Shown: positions 1 to 25,508 of the stretch, in pieces
How the letters are laid out: each line of letters starts with the position of its first letter
Numbering within the stretch: the stretch's first letter is position 1
NCBI GenBank assembly: GCA_036898135.1
Contig: CM072522.1
Span: forward strand, 30,557,755 to 30,621,754
From: Oncomelania hupensis
Lineage: Eukaryota > Mollusca > Gastropoda > Littorinimorpha > Pomatiopsidae
Direction of reading: 5' to 3'
DNA length: 64,000 nt
Position numbers and translations under genes: made by a program
The notes under the pieces: generated by a model
Database searches by the model: none
What the model was told of the DNA's origin: nothing
The model's input: the letters and a program-made list of their open reading frames with translations, nothing else

Positions 1-358
1 ACATCAAAGAACATAAATTGCTTTAAAATACAGAGATTGCAAAATCAAAACTCTTAAGAAGACCCCAAAGGACCATGGTAGGCAATTATGACTGTAGTTA
101 TTTTTACACATTGATTTTATTACAAAATTTACACACACACATGCAACAACAGCAAAAATCTTACCTGTAACTTACTTATTCATCACAAATAACAGCACAC
201 CTTACAGACTTGTAAAGCCTTCGCTTTCACACAATAATATAAGTCAGTCAAAGCTATTCACAGAAACATAGTTGTGTCTCTAGTATACATTTTGTAGTTC
301 CCACAATTTCAAGACAGTTATGTATCAACTACACTATATAGTGCCAAAAAAAAATAAT
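1..358. other. AT-rich stretch, no gene seen
   Basis: AT-rich with short A runs and a small CA run near 131-142. No coding frame or clear terminal inverted repeat is visible. It is downstream of the C-terminal end of the minus-strand hAT remnant, so it may be the 3' part of that element; the far terminus was not found and may lie outside the window. Confidence 0.4.
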
Positions 359-1159
359 TTAGTTAGTTTTACTGCTAGATTCTGCCACTGTGTATGTTCT
401 CTCACTAGGTAATCCTGGTCTGGATTTAACCACCATAAGGCTGTCAACAGTTCTGGCTGACAGTGAAACCCTTTGGTCAGTCCGGTTCTTGCGTACACAA
501 GAGAATATGCGCTGTAGGTCAAGAGTTGGTACAGACAGCAGGCCAGTGCTTATCCCCGATTCTCCAAAGGTTGTTATTACAATGGGGTACTGTTTTTCTC
601 TCTGTTCGTTTGAGCCATCAGTGGCAACACAAAAAGGTCCATTGCGCATCTGCTCTTTAACTGAAGCTTTGATGTCTTCTGCCATTGACGTAATTATCGC
701 CGTTGTTTTGTTCCTGCCGAAAGAATACATCTGAGCGATTTTCGAGTCTGGAAAAGCACTTTTCACAGTTTTACTTATTATATCTGCTGTGGTGAGAGGT
801 AGGTTAGTCTTTACAATAAGTTCGAAAACCATGGCCTCGGCTCGGATAACATATTGCTCGGTTTGCGATACTTGCTGTGAAGGTATGAATTTCTGTATGC
901 TTTGGCATGTTGCAGCAGCCTGAATTCTACCAAGTCGATCACGGTGGCTTTTACTCTCACAATGGCGATAGATATCAAATTTTCCAGAATGCGAAATAGA
1001 AAAGTCAACTTCACAGTACTTGCATCGAGCATGCACTCTGCTGACAGAAGATTCGACGATGCCAGGGATTTTAGTGTACTTTGAAAGAAATTCCTGCTCA
1101 CATAGTTTTTTTGGCTTTTGAGGGCCAGCAACACTTGCACTTGCTGCTTGACGTTTCAT
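359..1159 (-). pseudogene. hAT transposase remnant with BED-like finger, core deleted
   Basis: A 266-residue open frame. Residues about 46-75 hold a BED-like finger (CKYC followed by HCESKSH). The middle resembles the start of a hAT catalytic region (FCVATDGSN, then YPIVITTF). The C-terminal part (RIFSCVRKNRTDQR, then SLMVVKSRPG) matches the hAT C-terminal dimerisation segment and is clearly related to the piece at 46936-47103. The frame jumps from the early catalytic region to the C-terminus at about residue 212, so most of the DDE core and its insertion domain are missing. It is therefore probably non-autonomous. The absence of internal stops could mean recent activity or retained function; I favour a deletion derivative. 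Start chosen at the first Met before the BED-like region. Confidence 0.65.
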
Positions 1160-1439
1160 TTTTCACCCAAATATGGCGCCGTGATTGTTGTCAACGAATG
1201 CGGAAATAGCCGATCCGTGATGTCACTACTCGTAAACCAATCATCGTCGATTTTGCTTATCGCCGAAGTTACCCGAAAAACAACCCGCCAAAGCTCCGAA
1301 CTGCTACGGAAACAACCGATTTATGTATAGATTTATTGGGAAAAAAAAAAAAAAAAGGCCGTATTTTTTTGTAAATTGGTCGTATTTTATCAATTGTCGC
1401 GTATAAAATACGGCAAAATCGTATGGGTAAACAGGTCTG
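359..1439 (-). mobile_element. hAT-like DNA transposon, copy 1 (right end not found)
   Basis: On the minus strand the element begins at 1439 with CAGACCTGTTTACCC, close to the CAGACCTGCCTACC terminus of the hAT at 45295-53871. Both are followed by ATACGATTT/TTACGATTT-type sequence. A leader of about 280 bp precedes the transposase remnant. The distal terminus is not recognisable in 1-358. Confidence 0.6.
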
Positions 1440-1623
1440 ATCAGTTCATATCGTAAGCATGTGCTTGTGATACAACTTTCATTTTAATTAGAATCAGGAT
1501 GACCAATCATTTTATTTATTTACAGTTATAATATGATCGATAAAATTATCTTAGTCTATAGGATATAGATCTAGTGGTGTAAAAAAAAAAAAGTCCTAGG
1601 GGGTTTATTTCAAACTGTTGTCA

Positions 1624-2326
1624 CCCCTTGGGGTCATGAGCAATCTTGCCACTGTAGATTGTTCAAACCTTTAAAGGGAAAAGTGAAAGCCACAGTTGAA
1701 AACCTGTCTTTCCTTTATAGGCAAGACAGATTCACTGCGGCAACAGTACCCCCGTTGGAGTGCCGGGGGTTTTCAGTATAAATAGTATCCCCACTTTATG
1801 GAAATTTAGTGCTTTAAATTCCCACTGTCGCTGTCTTCCTCATTTACTCTTTCCTATTCCTGCTCTGTCCTTCACTCTGCTATACTATCTTCTTCTTCGC
1901 TAGACCAATGACCTACCTTTTTTCTTGAAAACTCTTCCTGGACAAGACTCCTTGTTTGTGTATGAGGTCTGTTGGATCAGCTTGGGAGTGTTGGACGCTT
2001 TCTGCCGGGTGGTCACTAGGGCTTCCTATGATTGTACTATTTAGCACTATAGGCATTTTATATGTATGCGTTTTGTTGATGATTTATAATGATGTTTGTA
2101 TTCTATTTTGTTTTTGTAACCGGGGGTTCGCGTAGTTGAGGTCAACCCTCAGCCGTCCCTCGCGTGGGATGTCTTTATTGTAAAGTGACTGGCCGGTGGA
2201 GGGCATTCAATTTTCCCACTGGGGTTGTTTCAACAGATCTTTTATGCGGATCGGGGGTTGTCCGGTCCTGATTTGGCTCGGAAGAGTCCGCTGGACCTAA
2301 AGCAACAATAAATAAACCATCAATCA
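1624..2326 (+). mobile_element. Nonautonomous retroposon, long type, copy A
   Basis: About 703 bp flanked by a perfect 15-bp target duplication (TTCAAACTGTTGTCA at 1609-1623 and 2327-2341). It starts CCCCTTGGGGTC, has a second CCCCCGTTGG block and TATAAATAG about 150 bp in, and ends with GGTCCTGATTTGGCTCGG, then GTCCGCTGGACC and an AAT-rich tail. It has no credible ORF. The 3' end matches that of the RNase H-bearing LINE at 33930-35815, suggesting it borrows that LINE's machinery (inference). Related copies: 9545, 19313, 19690, 30585, 32658, 36029, 61884. Confidence 0.85.
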
Positions 2327-2524
2327 TTCAAACTGTTGTCAAATACCTTATGCTATACTACTATTCCAGCCTATTAATATTATATATTATTATTTTATAA
2401 TTATTCTCATTATATTATATATGTGTAATGTATATATCATATATTACATTATTATTGTTGTTGAAAGTTTCTTTTAATTAAGCTGCGTAGACCTATTACT
2501 AGTATTACCTATTTTACCAAGGTA

Positions 2525-3004
2525 CAGTGGAGCCCACCTATAACGAACCTGGGAATAACGAACACCCGCGATTAGCGTACTACCATCCATTTCCCGACAC
2601 ACTCCCTTCTTTGTCTTACTATTTAATCCCTTCCTATAGCGAACAAATCCAGCTAGGCAAATAATGAATCTCCGCTTGTAACGAACCCTTTGTGTATGCT
2701 CTTGGCCTACTTTGCCTCAATTGGCTCATCGCCAATAGCGAACAGCAGCAGAAGCATGCCAGTTCGTACATAGGTCAAGCAGGCCTTGAAGTCATAACTG
2801 TCATTGGCTGCTATAAATAGCCTTGAATGAAGTCATTGTTGATAAACTTCGTAGGCCTAGATCGATCTACGTACGGTATGTTGTGATGTGTACTCATCAC
2901 CGGTGTGTACTTCCGTTTACAGTACAAATCTCTACAGCGAATCCCGCTTGTAACGAACCCGAAATTCCCCCCCCCTTGAGATACGTTATACCCGGACTCC
3001 ACTG
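2525..3004. mobile_element. pogo/Tigger-like MITE
   Basis: 480 bp bounded by TA dinucleotides (2523-2524 and 3005-3006). The left end is CAGTGGAGCCCACCTATAAC; the right end, read inward, is CAGTGGAGTCCGGGTATAAC. CAGT termini with a TA duplication fit pogo-type Tc1/mariner elements. Internal TATAACGAAC or TATAGCGAAC motifs recur at about 2538, 2553, 2636, 2676, 2735 and 2950. No ORF. Confidence 0.8.
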
Positions 3005-3221
3005 TACATCACTCAGAGATGATCATTGACATTGTCAATTGTGTTGCATAGAAATATGGCAAATAATGCAAATTGCAGTATTCATTATATTGGTTATCCT
3101 CCATTTGAATAATTATTTTAATCAATTAATGCACTCTAATAATAGTAGTGGTTTTAATGAATTAATGTACGCTTTATATTTCAATTTTATTTATTTTTAT
3201 TTTTTTTTTTGCTTGTGTCAG

Positions 3222-19307
<16,086 letters not shown>

Positions 19308-19312
19308 CGGTA

Positions 19313-19490
19313 TTTGTACAGTGACCGGCTGGTGGACTGCCTTCAGTGTTACCACTGGGGTTGTTTCAGCACATCTTTTATGCAAATCAGGGCCCAGTCC
19401 TCTTTCAGCCAAGTTGTGGTCTTGATTTTGTGGTCCTGATTCGGTTCTTTGCAGTTCATTGGACCCTGTAAGCAATGAATAACTAGCTAA
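19313..19490 (+). mobile_element. Nonautonomous retroposon, copy C (3' 180 bp)
   Basis: Starts at TTTGTACAGTGACCGGCTGG and ends GTTCATTGGACCCTGTAAGC, AATGAATAACT. 5'-truncated and lying directly after the stop of the zinc-finger exon. Confidence 0.8.
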
Positions 19491-19689
19491 CTTGGGAGAT
19501 CTACTAGTAAACATTAAAAGTTCACATGAATGTGAAATCATGCAAACGCGGGTAGATTTAAATAAGTGGGTCATGGGTCGGCCACTTTAATTTCTACTGT
19601 CTAGCTGGGGTGCCAGAAACATGCACACCTCCAGAGAGTTCTAGGTAATGACCCTCAATCATACCAATCATATTACAGCGGATTTACGT

Positions 19690-20275
19690 GTACCCTCCAT
19701 CTGTTTGGGTGCCGGGGGTTTCAGTATAAATAGTATCCCCACTGTCTGGAAATTTAGTGCTTGAAATTCCACTGTCGCTGTCTTTCTCCTTTTTTCTTTC
19801 TCATTCCTACTCTGTCCTATTAATCTACTATACTATCTTCTTCTTCGCTAGACCAGTCACCTACCTTTTTTGTTGAAAAGTCTTACAGGACAAAACTCAT
19901 TTGTGTGCGAGGTCTGTTGGATCAGCATGGGAATATTGGACGCTTTCTGCCAGATGGTCACTGGGGCTTCCTATGATATTATTTGGCGGTGTAGGCATTT
20001 TATATGTATGTGTTTTGTTGATATTTTATAATGTTGTTTGTATTCTATTTTATTTTTGTAAACGGGGTTCAATAAATTAGAGTATATCCTCAGCGTCCCC
20101 TGCATGGGATGTCTTTATTGTAAAGTGATCGGTTGGTGGAGTGCCTTCAGTGTTACCACTAAGGTTGTTTCGGTAGATCTTTTATGCGGATCAGGATTGA
20201 GTCCTCTTTCTACATTGTGGTCTTGATTCGGCTGTTTGCAGTCCTCTGGACCCTGTAAGCAATGAATAACTATAA
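19690..20275 (+). mobile_element. Nonautonomous retroposon, short type, copy D
   Basis: Full short type: GGGTGCCGGGGGTTTCAG, TATAAATAG, ending CAGTCCTCTGGACCCTGTAA. GTGTACCC occurs at both edges (about 19690 and 20286) and may be the target duplication, though it overlaps the element's own ACCC start. Confidence 0.75.
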
Positions 20276-20483
20276 CTAACTAGTATGTGTACCCGCTTAA
20301 AAGACAGCAATCACACTTCATTCATACCCATCCCATGCATACTGTCCGCCAAGAACTTTATTTAAATGAGGCTGAAGGTAGTTTTCGGTTACATTATTAT
20401 TATAGAAGTGTACCCCCCGGGGACCGCAGCAGTAGGCTTGTTTCAGCAGCTCTTTTGTACGGATCAGGGGTGAGCCCTCTTTT

Positions 20484-20640
20484 AACCTGTTTTCTTTCTA
20501 TACCAACGAACTGAAATGCGACACCAACATTTTCATTTTGATAAAGTTTGCAGATGACATTGCTCTAATAGGCAGGCTGAAAGATGAACAATCTCTCTCG
20601 CATTACTTCGATTTTACTTGTACACTTCTTACCTGGTTCA
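20484..20640 (+). mobile_element. LINE reverse-transcriptase fragment
   Basis: Codes LFSLYTNELKCDTN, then LIKFADDIALIGRLKDEQSL, the RT catalytic FADD box region of a Jockey-superfamily LINE. Only about 50 codons remain; the fragment is capped at its left by a piece resembling the retroposon family. Confidence 0.7.
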
Positions 20641-20649
20641 TTACATTAC

Positions 20650-21060
20650 ATGGTTATTGCTTTAGTTCCAGCGGACTCTTCCGAGCCAAATCAGGACCAG
20701 AGAGATGTTATCTTAAAATGTTATAAAAGTGGTTCATATCTTAAAATTTTTACCTGTTACTCTTAAATACTCAAACAAACTTTCACATGACACCTCTTGA
20801 AAAGTCTTCTTTAAAACTGATGTATTAAAAATATGTTCTCTTTCCTCAATCAAATCACTAAATTCAGTCTTATCAATAAAATCCAAAACAAAACGACATG
20901 GTTTATATGCGATAAAACAAACCAACATTATGTAAAAATTGAAACAAGTGTTGACCATTGCATATTTTAAAAATCTCTTTGAAAGGTATTGAACCAAAAT
21001 ATGTTTTTCTTTTATCAAGGAGGTCAGCACATTCAGACATGAAATTGTAACCTGCATACA
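20650..21060 (-). mobile_element. I/Nimb-like LINE, 3' end (minus)
   Basis: On minus it reads the ORF end (a shifted version of the module at 35410-35530), then a second homologous module EFSDLIEEREHIFNTSVLKK and LFEYLRVTGKNF. Then come the tail GGTCCTGATTTGGCTCGG, GTCCGCTGGAAC and (TGTAA)n. Same family as 33930-35815. Confidence 0.8.
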
Positions 21061-21084
21061 GGTTAATAATTGATAAAATTAATT

Positions 21085-21483
21085 GTTGGGATTTATTTTA
21101 GTACTAAAATGTAAATTTAAGTGCATGTTGCAGTAATTAGTTATGATGTATTTAATTTTAGGTAATTAGGCTTTTTTCGGGTTCTTTTCCCTTTGCCGCC
21201 ATTGTTGTTTGGCCGGGCAGCCGCCTTTCTACGGGGGAAGAGAAGAATTGGTGCTAATTCAGTGCCTTTTTGTTTTCTCTCCCCTTACTTTATTTTTCCC
21301 GTTGTTCAGTTCTTTACCATTTTGTCTTGCCTGTAAACCGATTGTCCGATCATCCTATTCCTTATGTCGAAGTTATGAAACTTATGTGCTGGTTTGATTT
21401 TAGCATTGATTAAATTTCACAGAAATTTTAATCTTGGGGTTCTGTCTTTTGACTTAAATATGTGCGAATCTGGGTTACAAATT
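21085..21483 (+). mobile_element. Probable LTR of a retrotransposon
   Basis: A segment of about 400 bp ending GGGTTACAAAT immediately before a perfect retroviral-type primer-binding site. The start is tentatively placed at TGTTGGGATTTATTTTAG. It includes GC-rich leader-like DNA (21196-21240) and TTGATTAAATTTC near the end. No second LTR was seen, so limits are approximate. Confidence 0.55.
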
Positions 21484-21501
21484 TGGGGGCTCGTCCGGGA
21501 T
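21484..21501 (+). other. Primer-binding site, tRNA-Pro type
   Basis: TGGGGGCTCGTCCGGGAT is identical to the 18-nt tRNA-Pro primer-binding site known from gammaretroviruses. A chance 18-base match at the end of an LTR-like segment is very unlikely. Confidence 0.85.
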
Positions 21502-21514
21502 CAAAATTTTCTCT

Positions 21515-22032
21515 GTGCGAACTCTGGCAGAACCCACTTTTCCATCATCTGCACCAGCAACATCTTGGTACATAAAGGCAATAGTTGGACAAACATTCAA
21601 TGAGCTGACAAAATGCGAGCCAAACAGTTGTTTACATAGATCAGCAAAATTTCTCAAAATGTTTGTACCAACAATTACTGGTACTCTTCTAGAGAAATCC
21701 GTATCAGGACACACCAACATCAATGCATGCACTCCATCTTTAACACCCATAACATCTGGCATGCAAACATTTACACGCACAAATCCCAAATACGGTACAG
21801 AAAAACCACCCGCTCCGACAACATTAAGGTGACTCAGGTTTTCTAAGGTCAAGTGAGACAAATTAGTTCTATAAAATGTTTCTGACATAATGCTCACTTG
21901 CGAACCACTGTCAATCAAGCAGCTAGCTTTGATGTTTTCAATAATTACGTCTGCCTCTAAACTAGGGCCTACTAGAGCTTGCAAGTCTATGTTTTCTGTT
22001 GATGAATGTAGCTCTGCAAACACAGTAAACAC
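21515..22032 (-). pseudogene. Retrotransposon aspartic protease fragment, inverted relative to the PBS
   Basis: Minus-strand frame with the protease active site CLIDSGSQVSIMSETFY (DSG), then VVGAGGFSVPYLGFV and RRVPVIVGTNILRNF, as in Gypsy-type Pol. Gag, RT and integrase are not visible. Its C-terminal residues are read out of the antisense of the PBS and are spurious. It runs toward, not away from, the LTR, so this is a rearranged copy. Further minus-strand coding-like sequence (LLPPGLSVNVHL) lies at 22040-22210. Confidence 0.7.
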
Positions 22033-22239
22033 CGCGTCTTATGGTCTAAACTAACAGGGTTTCTACCATTATTATGCAACAGTACTGCAATATTGTTACT
22101 GTCTAAATGAACATTTACACTAAGTCCTGGTGGTAACAGTTCTGCTGGTCTCTGAAGGACTTTAACAGTGGATAATGTATCTCCAGAAACTGATATGTTC
22201 CCTGCGATATTGAAGTGTATATTAAACTTTTGAGTGCAA

Positions 22240-22465
22240 AATTAAAGGGTTTTTGCTTCTTTTCTCTGTTGTTTTTTTCTGTCCAAATTTAGGGCACCGG
22301 TGTGGGTTGCTTCTCTTGGCCCAAATACGAAACTGCCGAGTAGAGCTAGCTGTAGCAGACGAATTATTTTGCGGGCCAAGCGGGCCCTTCGTTTTTCAAC
22401 ATTCCGAGCCCGAAATCAACTTTGCGGGTTTTTGGCCCCGGGCCCCCGCTAATTTCGAGCCCTGA
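22240..22465. repeat. Repeat with a CAGGGCTCGAAATTAGC-type terminus
   Basis: The right edge, read inward from 22465, is CAGGGCTCGAAATTAGCG, a typical hAT-like terminus. The matching left end is not recognisable, so family and limits are uncertain. GC-rich and without a gene. Confidence 0.35.
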
Positions 22466-22484
22466 TTGGTCTTGTACCTAAGTC

Positions 22485-22575
22485 ACATATGTTCACCCCT
22501 TGCGGGAATCGAACCCGCGACCTTCGGCATAGAAAACCGGCGACTTATCCACTGCGCCACGAGGTCACACCGATC
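22485..22575 (-). mobile_element. tRNA-derived SINE head
   Basis: Minus strand: GACCTCGTGGCGCAGTGGAT (A box), then CGCGGGTTCGATTCCCGC (T arm and B box), then AAGGGGTGAACATATGTGAC. The anticodon arm is poorly paired and the acceptor stem does not close, so it is a SINE head and not a tRNA gene. Confidence 0.7.
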
Positions 22576-23058
22576 AGTATTATCAGTAATCAGTATTATG
22601 CTACTGTAGTGTTCGTGTTGTTTTGCATTTTGTAGTTATTGTTTTTGTTTTAAACAGTAAAAGTGTATTTTTGTTTATGTTATGCATTGTCTGGGGATTT
22701 GTTCTAATAAATGGTTTTAAAGATGTGTTGCCTTTTGGATATTAAAATATATATAGAACAATGGCAATTTTTTATTTAAAAAAAAGAACTACAAGAAGTT
22801 TCAGACATTTTTTCCAGTTTATTATTAAACAAATGTTAGCCTATTACTATTAGATAGCTTTTTCATCTTCTAAATAAAATAAATGTGCCAAATAATCCCT
22901 GACAAAATAAACAATTCACTCAAAAATAACTAAGGAGAGCAAATGAGATTCAAAGAATTCAATAAACTATATGTAAGATTTACTTGCTTGTTATTTGAAA
23001 TGTCCTTTACTTTGCATTTATTGCATGTGAAATTGTTTGTTTGTATCTATGCACTCAG

Positions 23059-23660
23059 GTGTCTTCAGCGGCGCGCCGGTCATGCAGTGGTACCCCCCTG
23101 CCAACCCCTATGCAGTCTTGGCTGACCACACATACGCGGAAGGGAACCCAGTGGAGACCTTTTGGAAGAAAATAGGCCTTGCAGACATGTCTGCTATGAG
23201 GAGGCAGGTCATTGAGAGAGACACGGCCGACTCCAAAAAGTTGTGGAGAGAAGAGAGGAGGAAGAGGCTATGTTCATCGGATTTTGGAATGCTATGCAAG
23301 CTGACAGATAGGGCAGACAAGGAGAGGTTATGCAAACGACTTGTGGATGCCCCACAGCCAACAAGTGCTGCACTCAGGCATGGAAGACAGTACGAAAGAT
23401 TCGCTATTGCCAAGTATGAGGAGGCAGCCCACTGCAAAACCTCAGCCTCTGGTCTTGTTGTCAGTGAGAGCCATCCCTACTTGGCCAGCACCCCAGATAG
23501 GCTGGTCTCTGATAGCAAGTTGTTAGAAGTCAAGTGTCCTTATGTAGCAAGAGAGCAAACCATTTCACCTGCCACAGTGCCATATCTGGAAATGAAGAAT
23601 GATCAGCTTAGTTTGAAGAAATCCCATGATTATTATTTTCAAGTGCAGGGCCAGATGTTT
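23059..23660 (+). CDS. YqaJ-type nuclease gene, 5' piece
   Basis: An exon after TATGCACTCAG. It codes GNPVETFWKKIGLADMSAMR, then LCSSDFGMLCK and SAALRHGRQYERFAIAKYEE. Next come SHPYLASTPDRLV and LLEVKCPYVAREQTI, then SHDYYFQVQGQM. This is the YqaJ/lambda-exonuclease fold, with the RHG-E, STPD and LEVKCP catalytic segments intact. YqaJ nucleases occur in ISL2EU-type DNA transposons and in many invertebrate transposon-derived genes. The frame is cut at 23660 by the 8.1-kb element; the C-terminus resumes at 31795. Upstream exons were not identified. Confidence 0.85.
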
Positions 23661-24396
23661 CCCAAGTAACCCGTCTACGACGGCCCATCATCGGCATCTG
23701 TTGGCTGGGCAACGGTATTATGCGTACGGCAATTGCCGTCTTAGTTTCGATGCAGGACCGGCATCGTTCTTTGTGGCTGCAAAAGCTGCCGGTTAACATC
23801 CTCGGCTGTGATACGGCCCGTTGTCGAATCAGACACGGCGCCAAGCGCTCGCGTATAGGCCTAATGCCTCAGTTTCTGCGCATGCCTAGAGATGGATCCA
23901 CGAGACCACAGAGAAATTCAAGTGCAGAAGGCGGCCATTTTCTGATAGCTTGTTGCTTGTTGAACAGATAAGTGAGAATTTTTATGTTTTATAATTTAAT
24001 GATCTTGCCTGAAGGGCTGTCTAGATGTGTGTTAGTTCAGAAACATTTCTTAATTGTTTTAGAATTTTGTTATCTTGCTTGTCTTTTGTGGGTACTGCGT
24101 GTGACTCTGTGAGCCGTACATGACTGATGTAGGCTACATGATGTGAGTGATGTAGTTTTGTCACTGAGTTTGATTAGCGAGTCAGTTTGTGGTTTGTAGA
24201 GAAGACTGTTGTTACAGTGCACTCTATTTATAAAGTCTAGAGAAATTTGTGAATCGTTCGCCTCAGTTCCGATGTTTCATTGTGAATACCGTTTATTTCT
24301 TGTACCGATTAGACAGTCACAATGTATAGGTAGGCCTAGGTCCCCTCAATGTTTTTTTTTTTTTTCAATGGAATTAGACTAACGTGAACACCAGTT

Positions 24397-25411
24397 ATGG
24401 CGGACAAAACCAACCACCCTTCGTATTGGACAAAGTTAAGAAGAAGAAAGAAAAGAGTTCAAGAACATATTTATGCTTTTCAGCAGTCCAATGCTGAAGA
24501 TTGTATAATATTAATGTATTGTACCACATGGGTGCAGAAATCAAACTGAAAAGTCAGGCTTAAAATAAATCATTTTGATGGGGCCACAAATCATCTAGCA
24601 TGCAATGCTAACAGTAGTAACACAGACATTGAAAATAATATTGAAGAGTTTGAAAAATTCTCTAGTTCAGTAGCCTGTTCTCATGAGAGAGGCTGATTCG
24701 GATTGTGAAGAAAACGTTTCTGAAGGGGAAGCACAAAATCATGAAATACAGTCACTGAGTCAGACTCCAAATTACAAAGAGAACTTTCAGACTGGGCTAC
24801 TCAAAACAATATTACTCACTCTTCTTTATCGGGGCTTTTGAAGATTTTGCATCAAACACACCCAGACTTGCCTAATGTCTTAATGATCCCAGAACTCGTC
24901 TTAACACTTCAATGCATTATGAAATCAAACAAATGGCAGATGGATCATACTTTCATTTTGGTATATCCATTCTATCCAGTAGGCCTACATTGAAAGCTTA
25001 TCACAAAAATCACAACACTTTGCTACATATGATGTTTTCATTCAAATTAACATTGATGGCCTGCCATTATTCAAGAGCTCTGTAAATCAGATGTGGCCAA
25101 TTTTAGGCAAAATTGTTTCACCTGTTGTTAGTCGTCCATTTGTTATTGGTTTATATTGTGGAAGTCAGAAGCCAACAGATGTTGCACAGTACTTTGATGA
25201 CTTTATCAACGAGATGATCAAGTTGCATGCTGAGTTAATGACAGTTCAAGAAGTTCCTGAACTAATAAGAACTATTCATGCAATGTCTTCATCAGTTGTT
25301 TCATTTGTGACACGCCAGCCAGATCTTTTGTTAAGCAGACAACGGGACACACTGGTTACTATGGCAAAAATGTTTAGCTCTTTTTGTTTAATTATGGCGA
25401 GACTGCATTAA
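24397..25411 (+). pseudogene. Transposase-like protein, degenerate
   Basis: Starts MADKTNHPSYWTKLRRRKKR at 24397, then decays through stops and frameshifts. Recognisable later blocks are LSDWATQNNITHSSLSGLLK and THPDLPNV (about 24790-24880), and FIQINIDGLPLFKSS, MWPILGKI and PFVIGLYCGSQKPTDVAQYF (about 25040-25200). The block INIDGLPLFKSS...WPIL...GLYCGSQKP recurs in transposon-coded proteins of many invertebrates and resembles the En/Spm-type transposase layout. Because of the frame breaks, this copy is probably not functional as one protein. It shares an orientation with the gene that follows and may be its 5' part. Confidence 0.55.
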
Positions 25412-25508
25412 AAATGTATATGCTTGAATCTTTGTTCGCTTTGCTTTGAAGGCTTGTTATTTGGTGTGAAATCAATCTTTCAGTCTATATCTGCTTTATT
25501 GTGTTCAG

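Noticed and set aside
22485..22575. Possible functional tRNA gene on minus
   Set aside because: B box and T arm are good, but the acceptor stem does not close and the anticodon arm is mispaired; fits a SINE head.
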